From Pseudodesulfovibrio cashew (GTDB lineage Bacteria; Desulfobacterota; Desulfovibrionia; Desulfovibrionales; Desulfovibrionaceae): a stretch of 64,000 nucleotides of DNA. Below, piece by piece: positions 44,478 to 53,110 of the stretch. The notes beneath the pieces are model-generated. The model was not told where the DNA came from and searched no databases. It worked only from the letters and a program-made list of their open reading frames with translations. Location of the stretch: contig NZ_CP046400.1 in assembly GCF_009762795.1 (NCBI RefSeq), positions 523,501 to 587,500 on the forward strand, in the 5' to 3' direction. Position 1 is the first letter of the stretch. Every line of letters starts with the position of its first letter. The translations under genes were made by a program, and so were the position numbers.

Positions 44478-45224
44478 TTACTCCGGCACGGTCTCCATGG
44501 ACGCCCACTTGGGTTCGTGCAGGGGCAGGATATAGTCCGCCATGCCCTTGGCCTTGAGCAGGATGTCGTAGGCCCGCTCAGGGCCGGTATTGGTGCCCGG
44601 AGGGATGACCTCCATCTCCATGGCCCGGACCTCGATGGGCGGCTCCAGGTTTTCCAGGATGGTGCAGAAGCCGCAGATGAGCACGCTCCCCTTGTCCGTC
44701 TCCACCTTTACGGACATGCCGCCCTCGGTGTGAGCCGGGGTGTGGATCATGGTGATGCCGGGCAAAACCTCGGTGTCCTCGTTGACGGTGACGATCTGGC
44801 CGTTGTCCTTCACGTCGTCCACGTAGTCCTCCAGGTAGCGGAAATCCAGGGGGTGGGGATTGTAGACGGTCTCCAGCTCCTTCTCATGCACGTAGACCCT
44901 GGCGTTGACGCACTTGTAGTCGTTCTCGCAGTGGTCGTTGTGCAGATGGGTGTGGATGATCACGTCCACGTCCTCGGGCTTGAGCCCGTACTTGGCCAGC
45001 CCCTCCTCGAAGGTGTAGATCTTGCCGCCGATGGCCTTTTCGCGCTCTTCCGAGATGATGGGCTGCATCTCGCCGGTGTCCACCAGAATGGTCTTGTCCC
45101 CGCCCTCGATGTACCAGGTGTAGATGGGGATGGTGTACGGCTTCCCGTAGTCGTGCTGGTAGGTCATCATGCCCTTGTCGAAGACCTTGGTTCCCATGCA
45201 GATGGGATGGACTTTGTACGTCAT
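44478..45224 (-). CDS. Metallo-beta-lactamase fold hydrolase (AHL-lactonase-like)
   Basis: A 248-aa zinc-hydrolase-fold protein. HTHLHNDH (residues 91-98) is the HxHxDH metal motif, and the later His is in HTPAHTEGGM. The place where AttM/AiiA-like lactonases have a bridging Asp reads LICGFCTILEN, with Cys and no Asp, which may alter metal binding. The overall layout, including the final PLHEPKW His, resembles N-acyl-homoserine lactonases. It lies upstream of the AEC transporter and may hydrolyse its substrate; this is inference. Confidence 0.82.
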   Translation of the reverse strand: MTYKVHPICMGTKVFDKGMMTYQHDYGKPYTIPIYTWYIEGGDKTILVDTGEMQPIISEEREKAIGGKIYTFEEGLAKYGLKPEDVDVIIHTHLHNDHCENDYKCVNARVYVHEKELETVYNPHPLDFRYLEDYVDDVKDNGQIVTVNEDTEVLPGITMIHTPAHTEGGMSVKVETDKGSVLICGFCTILENLEPPIEVRAMEMEVIPPGTNTGPERAYDILLKAKGMADYILPLHEPKWASMETVPE

Positions 45225-45300
45225 GGCTCACCGTCCGTGTTGCGGGTTGTCCTCATCGGGCAATGTACGCCTTCGTCCAACCATGTCCAGTTCCCTCCCC

Positions 45301-46545
45301 TTAGAGGATGATACCGACCACGGCCCCGGTCATCAGCGTGGCCAGGGTGCCGGAGACGATGGAGCGCGCGCCCAGGCTGACGATGTCGCCGCGCCGCTCC
45401 GGGGCCATGACGCTCATGCCGCCGATCATGATGCCCAGGGAGCCGAAGTTGGCGAACCCGCACATGGCGTAGGTCATGATGATCCGGCTGCGCTCGGACA
45501 GGACGTCCGGCCCCAGCTTGGCCATGTCGAGATAGGCGAGGAATTCGTTGAGGATGGTCTTGGTGCCCATGAGTGAGCCCGCCACCTGGGCCTCGGACCA
45601 GGGGATGCCGATGAGCCAGACCACCGGAGACATGACCCAGCCCAGGATGCGCTGGAGGGTCAGGGGCGCGCCAGCCACGTCGGGCAGAAAGCCGAGCCCG
45701 GAGTTGATCAGGGAGACCAAGGCGACCAGGACCAGGAGCATGGCCACGACGTTGAGCAGGATGTTAATGCCGTCCGTTGTCCCGTGGGTCACCGCGTCCA
45801 TGGTCGAACTGGCGGCGCGGGGCGGCACGGCGGTCCCTTCGGTCACGGCCTCGGTCTCGGGCACCATGACCCGGGCCACGAGGATGGCCGCCGGGGCCGA
45901 GATGATGGACGCGGCCAGGATCTGGCCCATGGCGTTGGGCACGACCTTGGACAGGATGGAGGCGTAGAGCACGAGCATGGTCCCGGCGATGGTGGCCATG
46001 CCGCAGGTCATGAGCGTGAACAGCTCGCTGCGGGTCATGCGCGAGAGATAGGGCTTGATGACCAGCGGGGCCTCGACCATGCCCACAAAAATATTGGAGG
46101 CCGCGCCCACACCGAGCGCGCCGCCGACCTTCAGGGTCTTCTCCAGGCAGTAGGCGAACCCTTTGACCACCACGGGGAGCACCCGCCAGTAGTAGAGCAC
46201 CGCCGAGAGCACGGACATGATCAGGATGATGGGCAGGGCGCGGAAGGCGAGGATGAAGCCCGCGCCGGGGTACGGCTCCTTGAAGGGCATGGGCCCGCCG
46301 CCCAGGTAGCCGAAGACGAAGCTCGTCCCGGCCATGGTCGCCTTCTCGATGGCCAGGGCCGCCTGGTTGAGCCCGAGAAAGATCTGCTCGAAGACGGGAA
46401 CCTTGAGCATGAGCAGGGCCAGGACCAACTGGAGCGCCAGCCCCACGGCGATCCCCACGGGCGAGACCCTGCGCCGGTTCTCGCTGAGCAGCCAGGCCAG
46501 CGCCACCAGCGCAGCCAATCCGAACGCGCTTTGCAACATGGACAT
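45301..46545 (-). CDS. Concentrative nucleoside transporter (CNT/NupC family)
   Basis: A 414-aa inner-membrane symporter that imports nucleosides with Na+ or H+. Family segments include GTSFVFGYLGGG near 75, ALPIILIMSVLSAVLYYW, GMVEAPLVIKPYL and the end FANFGSLGIMIGGM. Length is normal. GGAGG precedes the ATG. It is separated by 76 bases from the hydrolase gene downstream. Confidence 0.92.
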   Translation of the reverse strand: MSMLQSAFGLAALVALAWLLSENRRRVSPVGIAVGLALQLVLALLMLKVPVFEQIFLGLNQAALAIEKATMAGTSFVFGYLGGGPMPFKEPYPGAGFILAFRALPIILIMSVLSAVLYYWRVLPVVVKGFAYCLEKTLKVGGALGVGAASNIFVGMVEAPLVIKPYLSRMTRSELFTLMTCGMATIAGTMLVLYASILSKVVPNAMGQILAASIISAPAAILVARVMVPETEAVTEGTAVPPRAASSTMDAVTHGTTDGINILLNVVAMLLVLVALVSLINSGLGFLPDVAGAPLTLQRILGWVMSPVVWLIGIPWSEAQVAGSLMGTKTILNEFLAYLDMAKLGPDVLSERSRIIMTYAMCGFANFGSLGIMIGGMSVMAPERRGDIVSLGARSIVSGTLATLMTGAVVGIIL

Positions 46546-46621
46546 CCTCCCTGAAAAAGCTGTTTTCGGAAAGACAGTTACCGGGTCGCGGCCCGGGACG
46601 CAAGGGGGACGGGAAGAAGAA

Positions 46622-47815
46622 CTACACCTCGCCGCCCTGCGCCCTTCCCGGGAGCAGAGGAAGGCAGCACAGCGCGCCCAGGAGCACCCCGGCCAGGAGC
46701 AGGAACCCGAGGTCGAAATGACCGGCGTCGCCCATGTGTCCGAGAAGCGTGGGGAAAAGCCCGAGGCCGAACAGCGCGTTGAGTGGCCCCATCAGAGAGA
46801 TGGCCACGGCGCGGTCCTGCGGTTCAAAGGCGAAGGCCAGGACCGTGAAAGCCGGGGCGAAAACCAGGACGGAAAAGACCGGCTGGAGCAGGACCATGGC
46901 CACGAGCCATTCGCCGGAGGCCAGACCGAGGCCGGTAAGGGTGAGGCAGTTGCAGGACACGGCCAGCAGGATGGCGGGTTTGGGCCCCCATCTGTCCGTG
47001 ATCCACCCCGCCCCGAACGGGGCGAAGCAGCCCGCGATCCGGGAAATGGCCAGCAACTGGTTGGCCTGTTCGCGGGTATAGCCGTGCGCATCCGAAAGAT
47101 AGAGCGGCAGCATGGAATACGGGCCGAGGGACGCGCCCACCGCCGTGCACATGAACAGGACCAGCAGCCAGAAGACGGGCCGTCGGACTATGCGCCGAAT
47201 GGTGTCGGGCCCGGGGAACACGCCGGGATACTCGCCGCCCTTGCCGGCTTTCAGGAACCAGGCCGCGAGGCAGAGCTGGGCCGCTCCGAGCAGGTACAGG
47301 GCTGTCCGCCACTGGAAATGCAGCAGCACGGCTTCGGCCAGCAGGGGCGCGGTCACATAAGCGGCGTTGGGGGCCAGTTCGTGCAGGGCCATGGTCTTGC
47401 CCCAGTCCTCCTTGCGGACCAGGGAGGTGACCGTGGCGATGCCCGAGGGCAGGTACAGCCCGACGGACACGCCCAGGGCAAACACGGTCAGGAGCAAGGT
47501 CCAGAAGGACCCGGCCTGGGGCACGGACAAGGCGCAACACCCCACCAGCATGGCAGAGAAAGCCACTGTTCTGCGGTGGTATAGCGCCCGGGAGACCAGG
47601 CCGCTGACAAACAGGCCCAGGGCGTTACCCACGGCCAGGGCCAGAAACAGGTGCCCCGCTCCGGCGTGGGTAAAATCGAAATCGACCTGCATCACGGGCA
47701 TGAGCGGAGCGAAGATCACCCGTGAGAGAAAGTTGCAGAAAAAGATGGACGTGACGAAGATCACGGCGGGCAGGGCCGACGAGAAAGGCCTTGGAGAAGA
47801 AGTGTTGTCGGTCAT
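46622..47815 (-). CDS. MFS transporter
   Basis: A 397-aa major-facilitator protein with twelve predicted helices. ALGLFVSGLVSRALYHRRTV covers the conserved loop between helices 2 and 3 (the usual G-x-x-x-D-R-x-G-R-R/K motif is weakly kept), and a second copy of the loop is GWITDRWGPKPAIL. The substrate is unknown. It starts divergently from cheX with about 240 bases between. Confidence 0.88.
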   Translation of the reverse strand: MTDNTSSPRPFSSALPAVIFVTSIFFCNFLSRVIFAPLMPVMQVDFDFTHAGAGHLFLALAVGNALGLFVSGLVSRALYHRRTVAFSAMLVGCCALSVPQAGSFWTLLLTVFALGVSVGLYLPSGIATVTSLVRKEDWGKTMALHELAPNAAYVTAPLLAEAVLLHFQWRTALYLLGAAQLCLAAWFLKAGKGGEYPGVFPGPDTIRRIVRRPVFWLLVLFMCTAVGASLGPYSMLPLYLSDAHGYTREQANQLLAISRIAGCFAPFGAGWITDRWGPKPAILLAVSCNCLTLTGLGLASGEWLVAMVLLQPVFSVLVFAPAFTVLAFAFEPQDRAVAISLMGPLNALFGLGLFPTLLGHMGDAGHFDLGFLLLAGVLLGALCCLPLLPGRAQGGEV

Positions 47816-48052
47816 GGTGGTCTCGCCCGAGTTCTATTTCGCGGACACGCAGAGCGCAAGGTAAAAATTCTCCAACAAAGCGATATTTATAATATACACG
47901 ACTTGACCCCTCAACTCGAAGCCGATACGTATTTACCTGACAAGGGCTATCTGCGCTCTGTGGTCAAGAAAAGATTCCACGCACATACGGGCGCGTCTCG
48001 CACAGCCCACAACAGCGTGTCGAGACAGACGATATTTTTCAAGGAGAAACAC

Positions 48053-48511
48053 ATGGATGTTGAACTCGCAAAACCGTTCATAAAGGCAGCCGTCGACGTC
48101 TTGTCGACAATGGCCATGATCAAGCCGGCGGTCGGCAGGCCCTACGTCAAGAAAAACACCGTGGCCGCGGGCGACGTGTCCGGCATGGTCGGCATCACCG
48201 GCGAGAAGAACGGCAGCGTTTCCCTGACCTTTTCCAAAGGGTGTGCGGTGGCCATCGTCAAGAACATGCTTGGCGACGAAATCGACGACATCATGCAAGA
48301 CGTCAAGGACGCCGTGGGCGAATTGACCAACATGATCTCCGGACAGGCCCGCGCCGGTCTGGCCGAAAGAGGCCTCACCTTCCAGGGCTCGACCCCCACG
48401 GTCGTCATGGGCGACGGCCATACCATCTCGCACATGGCCAAATCGCCTATCATGGCCATTCCCTTCACTACTCCCAACGGCGACTTCACCATTGAGTTCT
48501 GTTTCGAATAG
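48053..48511 (+). CDS. cheX: Chemotaxis phosphatase CheX
   Basis: A 152-aa CheX/CheC-family protein that removes phosphate from CheY-type receivers. DAVGELTNMISGQARAGL carries the conserved E-x-x-N active-site pair. The ATG at 48053 has AAGGAG upstream; the longer frame to 47903 is rejected. It is followed after 33 bases by a protein with a receiver domain, a plausible substrate. Confidence 0.92.
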   Translation: MDVELAKPFIKAAVDVLSTMAMIKPAVGRPYVKKNTVAAGDVSGMVGITGEKNGSVSLTFSKGCAVAIVKNMLGDEIDDIMQDVKDAVGELTNMISGQARAGLAERGLTFQGSTPTVVMGDGHTISHMAKSPIMAIPFTTPNGDFTIEFCFE

Positions 48512-48544
48512 GCAATAAGCGTACGACAACCTGCGGAGAGCCAC

Positions 48545-50128
48545 ATGGCGATTTTAGACGACTTTCGCAACAAGGAATTCCTGGACCAGATCACGATCCT
48601 CAACGAGATTTCGGGCAGCAAGGACCCGGAAACGCTGGCCGGACTGGTCGAATTGCTCAAGGAACCCGTTGGCGACACCTCCATCGACTACATGGTGGTC
48701 AACGCCCTGAACGCGGTCCTGTCCAGCAACGAGGACAAGGTCATCGAAGGACTCGTCGACAGCCATGACGGCTATCGCGTCCTGTGCATCCGAGTGGCGG
48801 GCGAATACGCCTTCAGCCGGGCAGCCGAACCCCTGGCGCAGATTGCGGCTTCCGAGACCGACTCCGACCGTCTCATGGAGGTCCTGACCTCCCTGACCCG
48901 TATCGGGGATCCGATCGCCGCCGACGTCTTCCGCGCCAACCTCGGCCATGAGGACCCGTTCATCAAGGCTTCCTGCATCGAGGCGCTGGGCAAGCTCGGC
49001 GACGAGGCCTCCATCGAGATATTCAAGGGACTGGTCGAGGAATCCGAGGCCCCGGACCGTTTCGAGGTCTGCGACATCACCACCTGGAAGGCAGTGGAGG
49101 CCCTGGCGTCCTATGCCAACGACGACACCATCAGCTTCCTGGTCCAAAAGCTCCACCACAAGAATCCCACCGTGCGCCGGATCATCACCGACGCCCTGGT
49201 GACCATCGGCGCTCCCGTCATCCCCCATCTTTTTGATGCCTTCGAGGGCGGCGACACTGACAACAAGATCCTCTCTGCCAACGTGCTCGGCTTCATCGGC
49301 GACCGCTCCGGCGCCGACGGACTGGTGGCCGCCTTCGACAAGGGGTTGGCCGAGGATCACAACGTGCGTTACGCCGTGTATGAAGCTCTGGGCCGCATCG
49401 GCACCATGAAGGGCATCATCTGCCTGGTAGACGGCCTCCAGGAGGACGACGAACTCATCCTCATGGCTGTCATCGGCGCTCTGGAAAAACACGTCAATCC
49501 CGGCATGATCGCCACTCTGACCAAACTCGTGACCGCAGCCGACGACCAAAGTGACAGGTTGGCCCAGGCGGTCATCGCCTCCCGGGCCACGACCATCTTC
49601 GACGCCCTCTACGACAACGCGGGTGCGGGCGACGCTCTCATCGACGCCCTGGCCCTGTCCAAGGACCCCGAAATCGTCGGCCAGTTCCGCGAGGCACTCG
49701 CCGAGATCGGCGGCTCCCGCGCCGAGGCGGACATGGCCAGGCTGCCCGACATCGCCGGCGGTGGACGCAAGGCGCTGGCCGCAGACGACTCCCGCTCCAT
49801 GTGCGCCATGCACCGGGCCATTCTCACGGACCTGGGCTACGAACCCGTCATCGCGGGCAACGGCGAAGAGGCCTACGACTTCGTGGAACAGGGCGAGGAG
49901 TTCGACGTGATCATCACCGACATGAACATGCCCGTCATGGACGGCATGGAGCTGGTGACCAAGCTGCGCAACACCCCCGGCTACGAGGATGTGCCCATCA
50001 TCATGGTCACCACCGAATCCGAAGCATCCCAGATGGACATGGCCGAAAAGGCCGGCGTGACGGCCTTCGTAACCAAGCCGTTCAAGCCGGACACCCTCAA
50101 GGCCAAGATCGAGGAACTCATGGACTAG
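48545..50128 (+). CDS. HEAT-repeat protein fused to a response-regulator receiver
   Basis: A 527-aa protein. Residues about 1-400 form helical HEAT-type repeats, each with a pattern like DALVTIGAPVIPHLFDAFEG. The last 120 residues are a full CheY-like receiver: acidic pair in ALAADDSRSM, phosphorylatable Asp459 in ITDMNMPVMDG, then TTESEA and Lys in VTKPFKPD. It is encoded right after cheX, so phosphorylation of the receiver may be reversed by CheX and may control a protein-binding HEAT scaffold. The kinase is not in the window. Confidence 0.88.
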   Translation: MAILDDFRNKEFLDQITILNEISGSKDPETLAGLVELLKEPVGDTSIDYMVVNALNAVLSSNEDKVIEGLVDSHDGYRVLCIRVAGEYAFSRAAEPLAQIAASETDSDRLMEVLTSLTRIGDPIAADVFRANLGHEDPFIKASCIEALGKLGDEASIEIFKGLVEESEAPDRFEVCDITTWKAVEALASYANDDTISFLVQKLHHKNPTVRRIITDALVTIGAPVIPHLFDAFEGGDTDNKILSANVLGFIGDRSGADGLVAAFDKGLAEDHNVRYAVYEALGRIGTMKGIICLVDGLQEDDELILMAVIGALEKHVNPGMIATLTKLVTAADDQSDRLAQAVIASRATTIFDALYDNAGAGDALIDALALSKDPEIVGQFREALAEIGGSRAEADMARLPDIAGGGRKALAADDSRSMCAMHRAILTDLGYEPVIAGNGEEAYDFVEQGEEFDVIITDMNMPVMDGMELVTKLRNTPGYEDVPIIMVTTESEASQMDMAEKAGVTAFVTKPFKPDTLKAKIEELMD

Positions 50129-50152
50129 CCCCGAACATTTCGCAAGAAACAA

Positions 50153-50190
50153 AAAAAGGCCGGCCCTCTTTCGAGGGCCGGCCTTTTTTT
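50153..50190. terminator. Hairpin terminator between convergent genes
   Basis: Fourteen-base stem with GGCCGGCCCTC and GAGGGCCGGCC arms and long A and T runs; strong in both directions. Confidence 0.88.
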
Positions 50191-50209
50191 GCGGCCTTGC
50201 CGGGGCGCA

Positions 50210-51031
50210 TCAAGCCTTGCCGTTTTTTTCGACGAACTCCCTGATCAGGGCAAAGACCTCACGCGAATAGAGCATCCAGACGTGGGCCATGGGCGAGCAG
50301 ATATACTCGTCCCACCCCTTTGGCGGGGAGAGCGTTTTCAGCGGAAAGACGAAATCATCGGCCAGGTTGTAGACGGCCAGTCTCGGGCAATCCGGGTCCG
50401 GGGCCTTGTCCGCCGTCGCAGGAATCTCTGCCCCCGGAATGAGCCCGCGCCCCATGGCGTTGCCCGCGAGGCGCGCCAGATCGGACCCGCCGTGCGGCGT
50501 CCCCAGGGTCATGACTCCGGCGATCTTCCCCCAGAATCGCGGATTGCCCACGGCCGCGCGAATGACCAGTCCACCCAGGCTGTGACCGACCAGGACCACC
50601 TTCCCTCCGGGGGTCGCCTGAAGCAACGCGTCGAGCTTGCGTTGCAGCCCGTCAACGGCCTCGGGAAACCTGCCGTTGAAGCTGTTGTACTGGTAGGTAT
50701 GCAGATTGCCGATCCCGGCACGGCGCAAGCGTTGCTTCACCGTCACCCAGGCCGAGGCATTATGATAGAGGCCATGAACCAGCAGCACCGGCGTGCCCTC
50801 CTCCACGGGTTCGCGCCCGCCGAAAATTCCCAGCGGATACGTGAACAGGACGAGGAGGTCGGCGGCAGCGGCGGTGGCCATGCCGCGCAGTACCGGCCAG
50901 GTCAGGCCGCCCAGCCGCTCCCGGGTCTCGGCCAGGGAGTCCGCCCACCAGTTGGAAAAGAGATACTGCCCATACCGGAGCAGGGGCCAGACCACGACGA
51001 ACAGGAAGAGAACCCACAGGAAATATCGCAT
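50210..51031 (-). CDS. Lipase-like alpha/beta hydrolase, membrane-anchored
   Basis: A 273-aa esterase/lipase. One N-terminal transmembrane helix (about 3-20), the oxyanion motif VLLVHGLYHN (83-91), the nucleophile GHSLGG (Ser151) and LGTPHGGSDLARL are all triacylglycerol-lipase-like. The acidic residue would be near NLADDFVFP and the His in MAHVWML. The ATG at 51031 begins the helix; the earlier ATG at 51094 is less likely. It faces the cell envelope and may act on phospholipids or lipoprotein precursors. Confidence 0.85.
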   Translation of the reverse strand: MRYFLWVLFLFVVVWPLLRYGQYLFSNWWADSLAETRERLGGLTWPVLRGMATAAAADLLVLFTYPLGIFGGREPVEEGTPVLLVHGLYHNASAWVTVKQRLRRAGIGNLHTYQYNSFNGRFPEAVDGLQRKLDALLQATPGGKVVLVGHSLGGLVIRAAVGNPRFWGKIAGVMTLGTPHGGSDLARLAGNAMGRGLIPGAEIPATADKAPDPDCPRLAVYNLADDFVFPLKTLSPPKGWDEYICSPMAHVWMLYSREVFALIREFVEKNGKA

Positions 51032-51168
51032 GCCGCATGGTGGTCCATGGCACGGGCCCACGTCAACCGCGAAAAGGTGACGGAACAGGGACAAGGTTGG
51101 CCCGCCCCACTTGCCCCGCGCCGGTGGGCCATGTACTCTGCCTCGTCAACCCTCACAAGGAACACCAC

Positions 51169-52203
51169 ATGTCGCAAACAACTCTCTGTCTCGATATCGG
51201 CTCCGGCACCCAGGACGTGCTCCTCTACTCCCCTGACAGGGAAGTGGAGAACTGTCCCAAATTCGTCCTCCCCTCTCCGGCCCTTCAGGTGGGCAAACGC
51301 CTGGAGGCCCTCCGGCTGCGCGGGGAGAACATCTGGCTGCACGGCAGCAACATGGGCGGCGGCGTGACCCGCTTCATCCGTGCCCACCAGAAGGCCGGGC
51401 TCAAGGTCGCCTCCAGCGAGAGCGCGGCCTACACCATGGCCGACGACCTGACCAGCGTCACCGGGTCGGGCATCGAACTGACCGAAACCTGTCCGAACGG
51501 CTTCACCCCCGTGCTCCTGGCCGACTTTGACGAGGCATGGTGGCGCACCTTCCTTGACGCCGCCGAGCTGCCCTGGCCCGACCGCATCGCGGCCTGCGCC
51601 CAGGACCACGGCTTCCACCCAGGCAAGTCCAACCGCATCGGACGCTTCAAGCTCTGGCAATCCCTGCTCAACGAGGGCGAGGGACGGCCGGAGTCGCTGG
51701 TCTACGCCACCCCGCCCGAAACCCTGACCCGGCTTGGAGACATCCACCGGGCCATCGGCGGCGGCCCCGTGGCGGACTCCGGTCCGGCTGCCGTGCTCGG
51801 CGCGCTCTTCGTGGATGAGATCGAAAAGGAGAGCTTTGAGCGAGGCATCACCCTGGTCAACATCGGCAACTCCCACCTCATCGCCTTCCTGCTACACGGC
51901 GGGCGAATCCACGGCGTCTACGAGCAGCACACCGGCTGCGTGGACGGCAAGAAGCTCTGGAGCGATCTGGAAAACTTCCGCTGCGGCTGCCTCTCCTTTG
52001 AGCAGGTCTTCGACGAAAAGGGCCACGGCTGCCTGACCTTGGACCTGCCCCGGGACGCGGACGGCTTCAAGCCCACCTACGTGCTTGGCCCGCAGCGGGG
52101 AATGCTCGACGGCTTCGACGTATCCTTCCCGGCCCCGGGCGGCGACATGATGCTGGCGGGCTGTTTCGGCCTTATCAAGGGACTGGCCATGCAGGGCGCA
52201 TAG
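51169..52203 (+). CDS. DUF1786 domain protein, actin-like ATPase fold
   Basis: A 344-aa protein. The start LCLDIGSGTQDVLLY is a phosphate-binding loop of the ASKHA (actin/Hsp70/sugar kinase) type, and GITLVNIGNSHLIAFLL is the second one. The family is DUF1786, found in anaerobes and archaea and of unknown role. The ATG at 51169 lies right before the conserved start; the longer frame to 51037 is rejected. It is divergent from the lipase gene. Confidence 0.85.
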   Translation: MSQTTLCLDIGSGTQDVLLYSPDREVENCPKFVLPSPALQVGKRLEALRLRGENIWLHGSNMGGGVTRFIRAHQKAGLKVASSESAAYTMADDLTSVTGSGIELTETCPNGFTPVLLADFDEAWWRTFLDAAELPWPDRIAACAQDHGFHPGKSNRIGRFKLWQSLLNEGEGRPESLVYATPPETLTRLGDIHRAIGGGPVADSGPAAVLGALFVDEIEKESFERGITLVNIGNSHLIAFLLHGGRIHGVYEQHTGCVDGKKLWSDLENFRCGCLSFEQVFDEKGHGCLTLDLPRDADGFKPTYVLGPQRGMLDGFDVSFPAPGGDMMLAGCFGLIKGLAMQGA

Positions 52204-52405
52204 CGACCTATACCGGGTGAACGGCCCGGCCCGTCGGGAGCGATAATTCCTCGCCCCATACGCACTTCTTGAAGTGCCGCTTACGGGCGGCAAGGCAATT
52301 TCATCAAAAAAATGATGAAGCGGTTCGTTTTTTTGACGGCCCGCTATGCAGACCCCGTCTCCCGTGATAGTATCGGCCAAGAACTCGAACTTACCGGAGG
52401 ACACC

Positions 52406-53101
52406 ATGCGTGCATCTCGCTTTTCTCTTTTCGCGGCCGCTTTGCTGGCCGTCATTTTCGCAGCCCTTCCCGCCGAGGCGGGCTGGGGCGACATCGCCAA
52501 ACAGGCCGCGGATGAAGGCAGCAAGGCTGCCGGTCTCTCCTACACCCCGTCCGAGGCCATGGCCGGAGTCAAGGAGGTGCTGACACTGGGGAGCGATTAC
52601 GGCGTCTCCACCCTGACCTCGGGAGACGGCTTCTCGGCCAACGCGGCCACAGCCCTGTCCCTCCCGGACTCCCTGTCCGGACTCTCCGGCTCCTCCAGCC
52701 TCCTCTCTGCCCTGAACAGCGCCGCCATGGACGCCGTGCCGGAAACCGGCGGCATCTTCAACCAGGTCATCCAGGGCCTTTCCCTGGCCGACGCCTCCTC
52801 CATGTTCGGGAGCGGCTCCACCAGCATCACCGATGCCTTTGCCGCCAGCAGCCGGGACACCCTCAAGTCCATGGTCAAGCCCGTGGTGGAAAAGAGCGCG
52901 GCGGCCGCCGGGGTGGACACCTACCTGACGCCGCTCAACGCGGCCATGCAGGCCACGGGCTCGACCACCACTTTCGACGTAACCGACTACCTGTCCGGCA
53001 AGGTGGTCGACGGCATGCTGTATTACATGGGCGTGAAGGAGGAATCCCTCCGCTCCACCGGTGGGGCCGGAGCCTCGGCCCTGTTGCAAAAACTCTTCTA
53101 G
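52406..53101 (+). CDS. DUF4197 family secreted protein
   Basis: A 231-aa exported protein. The signal peptide is about 1-26 (FAALPAEA, then GWGDIA). The mature part is helical with short motifs such as LSLPDSLSGLSGSSSLLSAL and a C-terminal segment DVTDYLSGKVVDGMLYYMGV, characteristic of DUF4197. Function unknown. GGAGG precedes the ATG at 52406. It is ten bases upstream of the AsmA gene, which suggests envelope-related cotranscription. Confidence 0.85.
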   Translation: MRASRFSLFAAALLAVIFAALPAEAGWGDIAKQAADEGSKAAGLSYTPSEAMAGVKEVLTLGSDYGVSTLTSGDGFSANAATALSLPDSLSGLSGSSSLLSALNSAAMDAVPETGGIFNQVIQGLSLADASSMFGSGSTSITDAFAASSRDTLKSMVKPVVEKSAAAAGVDTYLTPLNAAMQATGSTTTFDVTDYLSGKVVDGMLYYMGVKEESLRSTGGAGASALLQKLF

Positions 53102-53110
53102 GGGGTGCTT

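Noticed and set aside
48554..50152. 532-codon frame opposite the HEAT/receiver gene
   Set aside because: Antisense shadow; the plus-strand frame has clear domains and a ribosome site.
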